Shown here piece by piece: positions 7,792 to 16,247 of a stretch of 64,000 bases of DNA; positions within the stretch are counted from its first letter, which is position 1; each line of letters starts with the position of its first letter. The DNA lies in the NCBI GenBank assembly GCA_024233595.1, contig JACKPK010000005.1:78675-142674 (forward strand). Direction: 5' to 3'. Origin of the DNA: Deltaproteobacteria bacterium (lineage in GTDB: Bacteria > UBA10199 > JADGCS01). A program made the translations under genes and the position numbers. The notes beneath the pieces were generated by a model. That model worked only from the letters and a program-made list of their open reading frames with translations, was not told the origin of the DNA and searched no databases.

Positions 7792-9576
7792 ATGACTGCT
7801 TTTCAAAATTTAGTTGCTGCTTTTAACAGCACGGTGCAAAAAAAACCGGAAGACACGGCCATTCGTTTTTATGAAGACAAATCGTGGCAGACCTTATCCT
7901 GGCAAGACTTGCAATCTGCTATCCAAAGAGTAGCAGGTGGCTTGAAGCGTTTGGGTGTGCAAAAAGGTGATCGCGTGGCGATTTTTTCTCGCACACGTTA
8001 CGAGTGGACCATTGTGGACCTTGGCATTCTTGCCGTTGGTGGTGTTGTTGTTCCTATTTATGAATCCAGCACAGATGATCAGGCGGCTTACATTTTAGAA
8101 AATGCTGAAGTGAAGGTTTTGTTTGTCGAAAACAAAGAGCTTTTTTCGCGCATTGAAAAAGAAAAAGACAACATTGCTTCTTTGCAACAGATTGTGTCCT
8201 TTGAAGAACTTCCGCAAAAGGCGGAAGGCATTTACAGTTTGAACGAGTTAAAAATTTTGGGTGTCGAATCAGGACAGGAAATTTACGAAGCGGCTTTAAA
8301 GCAAATTGCTCCTGATGACATTGCTTCTCTTGTTTACACCTCGGGCACAACAGGCAACCCAAAGGGAGCGGTTTTGACTCACCATAATTTTATGTGCGAG
8401 GTTGAGGCGTGTATTGATGTTTTCCCTCACAGAGAAGGTTACGAAAGTCTTATTTTCTTACCCTTGGCTCATATCTTGGCGCGAGTGGTGCAGTACTTTC
8501 ACCTGCGCTTGGGTTTTGTGCAGGCCTACGCCGAAAGCATTGATCGTCTTCTCGAAAACATCGCCACCATTCGTCCTCATTTTATGGCGAGTGTGCCGCG
8601 TATTTTTGAAAAAATCCACACGCGCACCATGCAGAATGCCGAGAACGCTAAGCCTGCTCAGCGTAAAATATTTGATTGGGCGGTTGCTGTCGGAAGAGAA
8701 CGCTCGCGTTTGGTATTAAACCATCAAAAAATCCCATTTTATTTGCAGGCTAAATGCAACCTGGCCGATAAACTTGTTTTCCAAAAGCTGCACAAAAAAT
8801 TGGGTGGGCGTCTGGAGTTTTTTATTTCAGGTGGGGCTCCTTTGTCCGAAGAAGTTGGTGGCTTTTTTCATGCCTTTGGGTTCACCATTTTAGAGGGGTA
8901 TGGCCTGACGGAAACCACAGCGGCTGTGTCGATCAATCGCATGGAGGCAACAAAAATTGGCACGGTTGGTTTGCCACTAAAGGGGTGCGAAATCAAAATT
9001 GCTGGCGATGGCGAAATTCTTGTGCGTGGCGACATGGTGTTTCAAGGTTATTTTAAAAACCAAGAAGCCACTGATGCCGTGATGAACAGCGAAGGCTGGT
9101 TTCACACAGGGGATATTGGGCAAATCGACGAAGAAGGTTTTATTAAAATAACTGATCGCAAGAAAGATATCATTGTGACGGCAGGGGGCAAAAATATCGC
9201 GCCACAAAACATCGAAAACCTCATGAAAACCGATCCTTTTATTTCGCAATTTGTGGTTCATGGCGATAAACGCAAGTTTTTGTCGGCTTTGGTGACTCTG
9301 GACCAAGATGAAATCATGCGTTACGCAAAAGATCATAAAATAGCTTTTAACGATTATCCTGACTTGATCAGGCAGGAAAAAATCTTTACCTTTGTCAAAC
9401 AGCGTATAGAAGAAAAAAACAAGGAGTTAGCAAAATACGAAACCATCAAACGGTTTCAAATTTTGCCAACGGACTTTTCGGTCGAGTCAGGGGAGCTCAC
9501 TCCGACTCTAAAAGTGAAGCGAAAGGTCATTACTAATCGCTATAAAAAGATTTTCGATTCGTTTTATAACGAATAA
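7792..9576 (+). CDS. Long-chain fatty acyl-CoA synthetase (AMP-forming)
   Basis: 594 aa, usual for the FadD15-like class. The AMP-binding motif YTSGTTGNPKGAVLTHHNF is near residue 182. The motif GYGLTETT and the C-terminal signature (EGWFHTGDIGQIDEEGFIKI, then DRKKDIIVTAGGKNI) are all present. The enzyme activates a long-chain fatty acid to acyl-CoA via an acyl-adenylate. GAGG lies before the ATG. It stands near enoyl-CoA hydratase and acyl-CoA carboxylase genes, consistent with fatty-acid use. Exact chain length cannot be deduced. Confidence 0.93.
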   Translation: MTAFQNLVAAFNSTVQKKPEDTAIRFYEDKSWQTLSWQDLQSAIQRVAGGLKRLGVQKGDRVAIFSRTRYEWTIVDLGILAVGGVVVPIYESSTDDQAAYILENAEVKVLFVENKELFSRIEKEKDNIASLQQIVSFEELPQKAEGIYSLNELKILGVESGQEIYEAALKQIAPDDIASLVYTSGTTGNPKGAVLTHHNFMCEVEACIDVFPHREGYESLIFLPLAHILARVVQYFHLRLGFVQAYAESIDRLLENIATIRPHFMASVPRIFEKIHTRTMQNAENAKPAQRKIFDWAVAVGRERSRLVLNHQKIPFYLQAKCNLADKLVFQKLHKKLGGRLEFFISGGAPLSEEVGGFFHAFGFTILEGYGLTETTAAVSINRMEATKIGTVGLPLKGCEIKIAGDGEILVRGDMVFQGYFKNQEATDAVMNSEGWFHTGDIGQIDEEGFIKITDRKKDIIVTAGGKNIAPQNIENLMKTDPFISQFVVHGDKRKFLSALVTLDQDEIMRYAKDHKIAFNDYPDLIRQEKIFTFVKQRIEEKNKELAKYETIKRFQILPTDFSVESGELTPTLKVKRKVITNRYKKIFDSFYNE

Positions 9577-9596
9577 CCTTAAACCAAGGGGAATGT

Positions 9597-10013
9597 ATGT
9601 CGGAAGAGAATTATCAAAACCAATCGGGGCAAGAACACCCTTACTCGGCGCAATCGGGCGGCAGCCAGGGTGGTGGCTCTGGGCTTGATGCTAATTTGGC
9701 ATCTTGTCTTTGTTACTTGTGCGGCTTTCTCACAGGATTCATTTTTTTGTTGTTGGAACGCAATAACAAGACAGTGCGTTTTCACGCATGGCAAGCGATC
9801 CTATTAAATTTTACTTTGATCGCGCTTTACATTGCGACTTTCATCATGATGCAGATCCCATGGATCGGTGTGCTTTTTTGGGTGGTTTACTTTCTCATGG
9901 GGCCAGCCTCTTTGGTATTGACCATTGTGCTCATGGTGAAAGCTTACCAAGGGCAACGAGTCAATTTGCCTTACATTTCTGATTATGCCGACAAACTAGC
10001 GAATGGCGCTTAA
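9597..10013 (+). CDS. DUF4870-type small membrane protein
   Basis: 138 aa. A 30-residue Gly/Ser/Gln-rich cytosolic head is followed by three to four hydrophobic helices (about 32-52, 62-85, 90-118) with the short loop ERNNKTVRFHAWQAILLNF. That F-HAxQA-LLN pattern is characteristic of the DUF4870/Tic20-like family of small inner-membrane proteins, whose function is unknown. AAGGGG precedes the ATG. The last codons overlap the start of the DUF2752 gene, so the two are probably cotranslated. Confidence 0.8.
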   Translation: MSEENYQNQSGQEHPYSAQSGGSQGGGSGLDANLASCLCYLCGFLTGFIFLLLERNNKTVRFHAWQAILLNFTLIALYIATFIMMQIPWIGVLFWVVYFLMGPASLVLTIVLMVKAYQGQRVNLPYISDYADKLANGA

Positions 10014-10473
10014 GCAGTCAGGCAAAGACTGGGGCGCAGCACTTGTTTTTTTTGGTGCTCCGCTTGTTTTGCTTGCGGGTCTTTTTTTGGACATTGGCGA
10101 TCTTCCTGGTCGCACCATTTGCACCATAAAACGTTTGTATCTTTTAGACTGCCCGGGTTGTGGATTGACCCGGGCTTTTCTTTTGATTCCTCAAGGTGAT
10201 TTTCTGAAAGCCTTGCAACTGAATGCGGCCAGTTTATCTTTGTACCTCATTGGTGTTTTGGTTTGGCTCAAGGCAGGCTTTTCTTTATTTAAAAAAGCTT
10301 CTTTATTACCGCCGTGGTTTTCATTTTTAATTAAAATTCTTGGCTTCTTGACCCTGGTCCTGATGATTGGTCATTGCCTTTGGAAGGCTATTGTTTTCTT
10401 TGAAAACCAGGGTTTTTCCGTTTTTTGGGACCAGTTTGTGAAAAACGGGCCTTTTTGGTTGTCATTGCTTTGA
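10003..10473 (+). CDS. DUF2752 membrane protein
   Basis: 156 aa with three predicted membrane helices. The DUF2752 hallmark CPGCGLTRA lies at residues 50-58, directly after a short periplasmic or cytosolic loop. This motif may bind a metal or heme-like group, but no function has been proven for the family. The ATG lies inside the end of the DUF4870 gene. DUF4870 and DUF2752 proteins are often neighbours, so they may form a membrane complex (inference). No clear terminator follows in the 73 bases before the SCP2 gene. Confidence 0.82.
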   Translation: MALKQSGKDWGAALVFFGAPLVLLAGLFLDIGDLPGRTICTIKRLYLLDCPGCGLTRAFLLIPQGDFLKALQLNAASLSLYLIGVLVWLKAGFSLFKKASLLPPWFSFLIKILGFLTLVLMIGHCLWKAIVFFENQGFSVFWDQFVKNGPFWLSLL

Positions 10474-10546
10474 TGTTGCAATACTCCCGATGGGATTTTA
10501 TATTTTTTGGGGCCCCAAGGCCTTTTGATCAATAAAAGGAGAAGAC

Positions 10547-10867
10547 ATGACAGGTGAAGAAATCTTTAAAGGTAAAATCGAAACAAGACTTAACGAAAAC
10601 GTCGATAAAGTAAAAGCCATCAACGCGGTTTATGCTTTTGAATTGACTGGCGACAACAACGAAACGTGGGTGATTGATCTCACAAAAGACAGTGGTTTTG
10701 TAAGCCAAGGTCCTGCCGACAACGCAAACTGCACAGTGACCATCGCGACAAGCGATTTGGTTGATATCATCGAGAAAAAACTCAACCCACAAATGGCTTT
10801 TATGACCGGTAAACTTAAAGTTAAAGGTGATATGGGCTTGGCTCTTAATTTGGGTTCTATTCTTTAA
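10547..10867 (+). CDS. SCP2 sterol-carrier-domain protein
   Basis: 106 aa, a stand-alone SCP2 domain. It has the typical core of a WVIDLTKDSG strand, an NCTVTIATSDLVDII segment and the end AFMTGKLKVKGDMGLAL. SCP2 domains form a hydrophobic tunnel that binds lipids or acyl-CoAs and hands them to enzymes. AAAAGGAG stands just before the ATG. The stop abuts the GTG start of meaB directly, so the two are translated from one message. With acyl-CoA enzymes nearby, a role as acyl-CoA or lipid carrier is plausible. Confidence 0.9.
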   Translation: MTGEEIFKGKIETRLNENVDKVKAINAVYAFELTGDNNETWVIDLTKDSGFVSQGPADNANCTVTIATSDLVDIIEKKLNPQMAFMTGKLKVKGDMGLALNLGSIL

Positions 10868-11815
10868 GTGAAACCAGAAACCCGCGAATTTCTGCAACGC
10901 CTTCAAAAAGGCGATGCCCGCTCTTTAGCGCGGCTCATGACTTATGTAGACAATCGCCATGAGGACCTTATGGAACTCATGGCGGCTGTTTACGATCTGG
11001 GTGGCCACGCTTACCGTTTAGGTGTCACGGGCCCTCCTGGCGCCGGTAAATCCACTCTCGTCGATAAACTCATTAAAAATTTTCGCGATCAAAACAAAAC
11101 TGTTGGTGTGGTTGCCATTGATCCCAGCAGTCCGTTTTCGGGTGGCGCTGTGTTGGGTGATCGCATCCGCATGCAGGATCACAATGCGGACCCAGGTGTT
11201 TTCATTCGATCATTGGGATCACGTGGCGCTCATGGTGGCTTGTCTCGTGCCACGCGCGATATTGTTCAGTTGCTAGACGCCTATGGCTGCGATGTGATCA
11301 TCATTGAAACCGTTGGTGTTGGCCAAACTGAATTGGATATCATGTCGGTGGCGCAAACAACATTGGTTGTTTTGGTTCCCGAATCTGGTGACACTGTGCA
11401 AACCATGAAGGCTGGCCTCATGGAAATCGCTGATATTTTTGTGGTGAATAAAGCCGACCGTGAAGGTGCTGATCGCATGGCGTCTGAGCTTTTGGCTCTT
11501 TCCGAAATGTATTCTGAAGATTGGAAGGTGCCCGTTTTAAAATCGGTGGCGACCAAAGGTGACGGGTTAAACAATGTGATCAGTCATTGCGAAGAGCATC
11601 AGCAGTTTTTACAAAAACAAATTGCGGATCCCAAAAAACAAAAGGCGATCAAACGTTCTGAGCTCATGGAAATATTAGTCTCCGAAATTGCTGAACGTCT
11701 TCATGAGTCTTGCGATAGCAATAAAGATTTTAAAGCCACGATCAAAGATTTTGATGAAGGCAAAATTAATCCCTACCAAGCGGCACAAAATTTAGCGAAA
11801 CGTGTGCGCTTTTAA
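10868..11815 (+). CDS. meaB: MeaB/ArgK-family G3E GTPase (methylmalonyl-CoA mutase chaperone)
   Basis: 315 aa. The Walker A motif GPPGAGKS lies at 55-62. The other G3E GTPase segments are AIDPSSPFSGGAVLGDRIRM, ETVGVGQTE and NKAD. MeaB gates adenosylcobalamin loading and protects methylmalonyl-CoA mutase from inactivation. No mutase gene lies in this window, so the client must be elsewhere or be another B12 mutase. Start GTG lies immediately after the SCP2 stop. The nearby acyl-CoA carboxylase (14.6-18.2 kb) would fit a propionyl-CoA to succinyl-CoA route if it accepts propionyl-CoA, but that is inference. Confidence 0.93.
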   Translation: MKPETREFLQRLQKGDARSLARLMTYVDNRHEDLMELMAAVYDLGGHAYRLGVTGPPGAGKSTLVDKLIKNFRDQNKTVGVVAIDPSSPFSGGAVLGDRIRMQDHNADPGVFIRSLGSRGAHGGLSRATRDIVQLLDAYGCDVIIIETVGVGQTELDIMSVAQTTLVVLVPESGDTVQTMKAGLMEIADIFVVNKADREGADRMASELLALSEMYSEDWKVPVLKSVATKGDGLNNVISHCEEHQQFLQKQIADPKKQKAIKRSELMEILVSEIAERLHESCDSNKDFKATIKDFDEGKINPYQAAQNLAKRVRF

Positions 11816-11841
11816 AATATTCTTTTCAAAAGGAGTTCATC

Positions 11842-13419
11842 ATGTCGCAAAACATTCAAGCTCCAGCATCTCGGGAAATCATTTCAACTAATCCTGCTAC
11901 AGGTCAAGAAGTGGGGCGTGTTCCGGTTTTTTCACAGGAACAAGTCAGCGTTGCCATTGCCAAAGCAAGAGCGGCGCAACCGGCTTGGAATCGTTTGGGA
12001 TTTAAGCAAAGAGCAAAATACATTTTGGCCGCAAGGGATTGGCTTTTGGATCACACCGACGAGGTGGCTGCTTTGATTTCTGAAGAAAACGGCAAACCGG
12101 TTGTGGAAGCCATTGGCAATGACATCATGCCGGTTATGGATTTGATGACCTACTTTGCGAAGAAAAGTGAATCGCTGCTAAAAAAGGAAAGACTCAAATT
12201 AGGCAAGTGGACGGTTTTGGGCAGGGCCTCTCATTTGGAATTTTATCCTTACGGTGTGGTGGGGGTGATTGCGCCTTGGAATTTTCCTTTATCAATTCCT
12301 TTGGGAGAGGTCACCATGGCCTTGTTGGTTGGCAACACTGTGGTTTTAAAACCCAGCGAACACACCCCCATGGTTGGTGAAAAAATAAAAGAGATTTTTA
12401 AAGCCGTTTCTTTGCCAGAAGGCGTGTTGCAGGTGATTAGCGGTGATGGCATGACAGGAGCTGCTTTGGTGAGTGGTGGTTGCGATAAAATTGCTTTCAC
12501 TGGTTCTGTTGGCACCGGTAAAAAAATCATGGAAGCCTGCTCGCATGACCTCACACCGTGTACGCTAGAGTTGGGTGGTAAAGATCCTCTGATTGTTTTT
12601 GAGGATGCTGATCTAGATGTGGCAAGTTCAGCAGCTGTTTGGGGCGCGTTTTGTAATAGTGGGCAGGTTTGTGCCAGTGTGGAACGTGTTTACGTGCAGG
12701 AATCTGTGTTTGAAAATTTTAAAGAGCGCGTGGTGCAAAAAACCAAACTTTTAAAACAAGGTGTTGGGAGTGACCCTGATGTTGAACTAGGTGCCATGAC
12801 TGCTGAGATGCAGATCAATAAAGTTGCGCAACAAGTTGATGATGCGCGTGCGCGTGGGGCTCAAATTTTAACCGGTGGTGAACGCATCAAAACCACAAAG
12901 GGGATTTTTTATCCCCCAACGGTCATCACGGGAGTTGATCATAGTTTTGATGTGGTCAAAGAAGAAACCTTTGGGCCGGTGTTGCCTCTTATGAGTTTTA
13001 AAAACGATGAAGAGGTTATCACACTTGCGAATGACTCTGCGTATGGTTTGAATGCGTATGTTTGGAGTAAGAACGCGAGCCGCGCTAGACGAGTGGCTTC
13101 GCAACTTGTTGCGGGAACAGTGAACATCAATGAATCACTTTTTACCCATGCCTTGCCGCAAACCCCGTGGGGCGGACCAAAACTTTCCGGTATTGGACGC
13201 ACGCATGGGGCTCTTGGTTTGTTGGATTTGGTCCAGGTTCGCCATGTGCACGAGAACAAACAACCCGCTAAACGGAACTTCTTTTGGTGGTACGATTACA
13301 ATGCGACCAAGATCAGCATGATGAAGGATTTGAATGTGGCTTTGTTTGGCAAAGGGACAAAAAGAGCCAAAGCGTTTTTGCGTTTTGTGAAAGCAAGTTT
13401 GAAAGCCAAGGTGAATTAG
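11842..13419 (+). CDS. NAD(P)-dependent aldehyde dehydrogenase
   Basis: 525 aa. The ALDH fold shows its catalytic motifs: APWNFPLSIP, VLKPSEHTP, FTGSVGTGKKI, ELGGKDPLIV with the general-base glutamate, and NSGQVCAS with nucleophile C277. EETFGPVLPL follows near residue 375. About 40 extra C-terminal residues (basic, KxFLRFVKASLKAK) lie beyond the usual end and may contact a membrane or partner. It oxidises an aldehyde to the acid; the succinate-semialdehyde, aromatic or fatty aldehyde choice is not decidable. AAAAGGAG precedes the ATG. It follows meaB by 26 bases in the same orientation. Confidence 0.92.
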   Translation: MSQNIQAPASREIISTNPATGQEVGRVPVFSQEQVSVAIAKARAAQPAWNRLGFKQRAKYILAARDWLLDHTDEVAALISEENGKPVVEAIGNDIMPVMDLMTYFAKKSESLLKKERLKLGKWTVLGRASHLEFYPYGVVGVIAPWNFPLSIPLGEVTMALLVGNTVVLKPSEHTPMVGEKIKEIFKAVSLPEGVLQVISGDGMTGAALVSGGCDKIAFTGSVGTGKKIMEACSHDLTPCTLELGGKDPLIVFEDADLDVASSAAVWGAFCNSGQVCASVERVYVQESVFENFKERVVQKTKLLKQGVGSDPDVELGAMTAEMQINKVAQQVDDARARGAQILTGGERIKTTKGIFYPPTVITGVDHSFDVVKEETFGPVLPLMSFKNDEEVITLANDSAYGLNAYVWSKNASRARRVASQLVAGTVNINESLFTHALPQTPWGGPKLSGIGRTHGALGLLDLVQVRHVHENKQPAKRNFFWWYDYNATKISMMKDLNVALFGKGTKRAKAFLRFVKASLKAKVN

Positions 13420-13429
13420 GGGAGGTAAA

Positions 13430-13465
13430 ATGGCCTCTTGCAATTTTATGAGATATATCTCATAA
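13430..13465 (+). other. Possible 11-codon leader ORF before the DUF4143 ATPase
   Basis: GGGGAGG (about 13419-13425) is followed by ATG 13430 and eleven codons (MASCNFMRYIS) ending in TAA within the operator region. It is the only strong Shine-Dalgarno before the ATPase gene. It might be a translated leader on read-through transcripts from the aldehyde dehydrogenase, or chance. Confidence 0.2.
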
Positions 13466-13485
13466 TTTTATGAGATGAAACTCAT
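13438..13485 (+). promoter_or_regulatory. Promoter with two tandem ATGAG-N6-CTCAT operators overlapping a start codon
   Basis: A perfect 16-bp palindrome ATGAGATATATCTCAT lies at 13448-13463. A second ATGAG-N6-CTCAT element lies at 13470-13485 and covers the ATG at 13475. The shared unit AATTTTATGAGAT recurs with a 22-bp period (13442 and 13464), two helical turns, so a regulator could bind both on one DNA face. TTGCAA (13438-13443), 17 bases and CATAAT (13461-13466) make a good sigma-70 promoter. Its start would fall next to the ATG, giving a leaderless or almost leaderless message. Confidence 0.65.
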
Positions 13486-14629
13486 ATTTAAACAATTTGA
13501 TGAATTAAATAAAAGATTTCAAGAAGATAATCCTCTTATACAAATCATATTAGGTCCTCGTCAGGTTGGGAAAACCACCTTAGCGCGGGATCTTTTTGAT
13601 AAATGGCAGGGGCCGAAGGTCATGGTCTCTGCGGATTCTCCAGCTCCCCCTAAACCAGATTGGATTGAATTTCACTGGCTGTCTGCGCGTGAAAAAGGTC
13701 AGGGCACCTTACTTATTATCGATGAAATTCAAAAGGTTCCTCAATGGAGTGAGCAAGTTAAGATCCTTTTTGATCAAGATCGAAATCGTTTTGATATCAA
13801 AGTTTTACTATTGGGTTCATCAAGTTTGTATTTACAAAAAGGATTGAGTGAAAGTCTCGCTGGTCGTTTTGAACTGATTCACATGCCTCACTGGAGTTTT
13901 TTGGAATTTCACCAAGCCTTTGAATGGGATTTTGATCAGTACCTTCGTTATGGCGCTTATCCAGGAAGCATTTCTTTATCCAGTGATGAAACACGGTGGC
14001 GCTCTTATATTTTGAACAGCATTATAGAGCCAGTGTTGGGAAAAGATATACTGGCTCTGCATCCTGTGAATAAACCAGCTTTGTTTCGTCAGGCTTTTGA
14101 AATAGCTGTTCAGTACCCTTGTTATGAAATTAGTTATCAGAAAATGTTAGGACAACTTCAAGAACGAGGCAATGCAGCTACAATTAAAAATTATCTGAAT
14201 TTGCTTGAAAAAAGCTTTTTAATTCGAACGCTGCAAAAATATTCTGGAAGTTCTATTCGTGCCAGAACTTCAAGTCCTAAAATTCTAGTTCTCAATTTGG
14301 CATTAACTCATGCTTATCAAAGTCAATCTCGTTTAGAGCAAGATTCTGATTGGTTTGGCCATGTTTTCGAAAATATTGTTGGGAATCATTTGAACCTCAT
14401 ACCAAATAGTGAGCTTTATTATTGGAGAGATGGTTCTTATGAAGTTGATTTTGTTTTAAAGACCCCTCAAAAACTTTATGGTATCGAGATAAAATCGGGT
14501 CGTAAAAAACGTCGTTCTGATGGGTTGATGGCCTTCAAAAAAACATACCCAAAAGCAATTTGTCTTCAATGGAATCGAGATGATTGTTTAAGGTTTATGA
14601 CAACGATGCAAATTGAAGGCAAGGTTTAG
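13475..14629 (+). CDS. AAA ATPase with DUF4143 nuclease-like C-terminal domain
   Basis: 384 aa. The N-terminal AAA domain has Walker A GPRQVGKTT (about 28-36) and Walker B LLIIDEIQKV (about 84-93), with sensor LLGSSSLYL. The C-terminal half matches DUF4143, with an ENIVGNHLN segment and YYWRDGSYEVDFVL followed by GIEIKSG, the E...D...ExK pattern of PD-ExK nucleases. These mobile, patchily distributed genes have no settled function; defence or selfish-element roles have been suggested. Codon use is more AT-rich than neighbours, in keeping with transfer. There is no Shine-Dalgarno before the ATG, which lies inside the operator. It is convergent with the carboxylase genes. Confidence 0.88.
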   Translation: MKLIFKQFDELNKRFQEDNPLIQIILGPRQVGKTTLARDLFDKWQGPKVMVSADSPAPPKPDWIEFHWLSAREKGQGTLLIIDEIQKVPQWSEQVKILFDQDRNRFDIKVLLLGSSSLYLQKGLSESLAGRFELIHMPHWSFLEFHQAFEWDFDQYLRYGAYPGSISLSSDETRWRSYILNSIIEPVLGKDILALHPVNKPALFRQAFEIAVQYPCYEISYQKMLGQLQERGNAATIKNYLNLLEKSFLIRTLQKYSGSSIRARTSSPKILVLNLALTHAYQSQSRLEQDSDWFGHVFENIVGNHLNLIPNSELYYWRDGSYEVDFVLKTPQKLYGIEIKSGRKKRRSDGLMAFKKTYPKAICLQWNRDDCLRFMTTMQIEGKV

Positions 14630-14634
14630 GGTGA

Positions 14635-16245
14635 TCACATCCTAAAAGTCCCAAAGCGCATTTGATCGGCTACTTTTTCCTTGAGCAAGGGTTGCGATAA
14701 TCCCAAAAGCAAAGCCAGTGTCATGCGTGTGCGTCTTGGATCAATAATGCCATCATCATACAAACGGCCTGTGGCGTAGTAAGGCGAAGCTTGTTCTGCA
14801 AACATATGCTTAATAGGAGCTTTGTAGTTTTCTTCCATTTCGCTGGTCCAGGTTTCACCAGCAGCTTCCACGGCTTTTTTACGAATCTCAGCGAGCACGC
14901 CCGCTCCTTGGTCTGGTCCCATGATCGAGGTTTTGGAGTTGGGCCACGCGCCGATGTAAGCGGGTTCGAAGGGGCGACCACACATGGCGTAGTAACCAGC
15001 TCCATGAGCACCACCAATGATGATGGTGAATTGCGGGACGGTGGCGTTTGACACCGCGTTGATCATTTTAGCACCGTGCTTCACAATGCCACCACGCTCG
15101 TACTCTTTTCCAACCATGAATCCAGACACATTCGAAAGATAAACAAGAGGGATGCGGCGTTGTTCGCAGAGTTCAATGAAGTGTGTGGCTTTAAGAGCGG
15201 ATTCCGAAAATAAAATGCCATTGTTGGCAATGATGCCAATAGACAAGCCATGGATTTTTGCAAAACCAGTGACAAGGGTTGTTCCAAAGAGGGGTTTGAA
15301 TTCATCAAAGTCGGAACCATCAACCAGGCGTGCGATGACTTCTTTGCAATCAAAAGGGAAGCGAGGGTCGCTGGAAACAATGCCGAGCAATTCTTCGTTG
15401 GCATAAAGTGGTTCTTGGTGTTCGGTGTGTGCACTAAAATTGAGCTCTGAAGGCGGCAAGGATTTAACGGATTCGCGAGCCAGCATAATGCCATGAGCGT
15501 CGTCATTAGCCAGTTGATCGGACACGCCTGATTCTTGTGTGTGCATCTGGGCGCCACCCAACTCTTCGTCAGTGGCGATTTCTTGTGTCGCCCATTTCAC
15601 CAAAGGCGGACCACCTAAATAAATCATGGCTTGGTCTTTGACCATAATCACTTCGTCACACAGTGCTGGAATGTAAGCGCCACCAGCTGTGGAGGAACCA
15701 AAAACAACTGAGATTTGGGGAAGGCCCTTGGCACTGTGTCGCGTGATGTTTTTAAAAATCTCGCCACCAGGAACGAAGACCTCGCCAGCGTACATTAAAT
15801 TAGCACCAGCTGATTCAACCAAATGAACACCAGGAAGTTTGAATTGCAACGCGAACTCTTGTGCACGCAGGTATTTTTTAATGGTGATGGGGGTCGAAGA
15901 ACCGCCTTTGACAAGAGGGTCAGCACAATAAACCATGACCGCACGGCCTTCAATAAAACCAACCCCAGTGATGAGCGAAGCGCCGACCAATTCATCGTCA
16001 TAAACCGTGATGCCCGCTAGAGTCGATAACTCTAAAAAGGGAGACCCTGGGTCTAAGAGCGCATCCAAACGTTCACGAGGCAAGAGTTTGCCGGCGTCTC
16101 TGAATTTTTTAATGGTGCGTTCTTTGCCATTGTGAATAGTGGCTTGGGTTTTTTTCTCCCATTCGGCAATGAGCTTGTTGTTTTCTTCGACATTGCGTGT
16201 GTAGTTTTGCGAGCGTTTATCGATTTGGCTTTTGATGAGTGTCAT
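14635..16245 (-). CDS. Acyl-CoA carboxylase, carboxyltransferase (beta) subunit
   Basis: 536 aa. Two crotonase-like carboxyltransferase halves are present. GSSTAGGAYIPALCDEVIMV and GGAHGAGYYAMCGRPFEP supply the two oxyanion-hole glycine pairs. The length and the end (APIKHMFAEQASPYYATGRLYDDGIIDP) are most like 3-methylcrotonyl- or geranyl-CoA carboxylase beta subunits. The expected MGGEQAA motif is changed to MGPDQGA. It transfers carboxyl from carboxybiotin to an acyl-CoA. It is encoded two bases after the alpha subunit, so the pair is one operon. The substrate (methylcrotonyl-, propionyl- or another acyl-CoA) is left open. Confidence 0.9.
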   Translation of the reverse strand: MTLIKSQIDKRSQNYTRNVEENNKLIAEWEKKTQATIHNGKERTIKKFRDAGKLLPRERLDALLDPGSPFLELSTLAGITVYDDELVGASLITGVGFIEGRAVMVYCADPLVKGGSSTPITIKKYLRAQEFALQFKLPGVHLVESAGANLMYAGEVFVPGGEIFKNITRHSAKGLPQISVVFGSSTAGGAYIPALCDEVIMVKDQAMIYLGGPPLVKWATQEIATDEELGGAQMHTQESGVSDQLANDDAHGIMLARESVKSLPPSELNFSAHTEHQEPLYANEELLGIVSSDPRFPFDCKEVIARLVDGSDFDEFKPLFGTTLVTGFAKIHGLSIGIIANNGILFSESALKATHFIELCEQRRIPLVYLSNVSGFMVGKEYERGGIVKHGAKMINAVSNATVPQFTIIIGGAHGAGYYAMCGRPFEPAYIGAWPNSKTSIMGPDQGAGVLAEIRKKAVEAAGETWTSEMEENYKAPIKHMFAEQASPYYATGRLYDDGIIDPRRTRMTLALLLGLSQPLLKEKVADQMRFGTFRM

Positions 16246-16247
16246 TG

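Noticed and set aside
13430..13465. Attenuator peptide controlling the DUF4143 ATPase
   Set aside because: The 11-codon ORF has no regulatory-codon run or terminator/antiterminator pair; it is listed only as a low-confidence feature.
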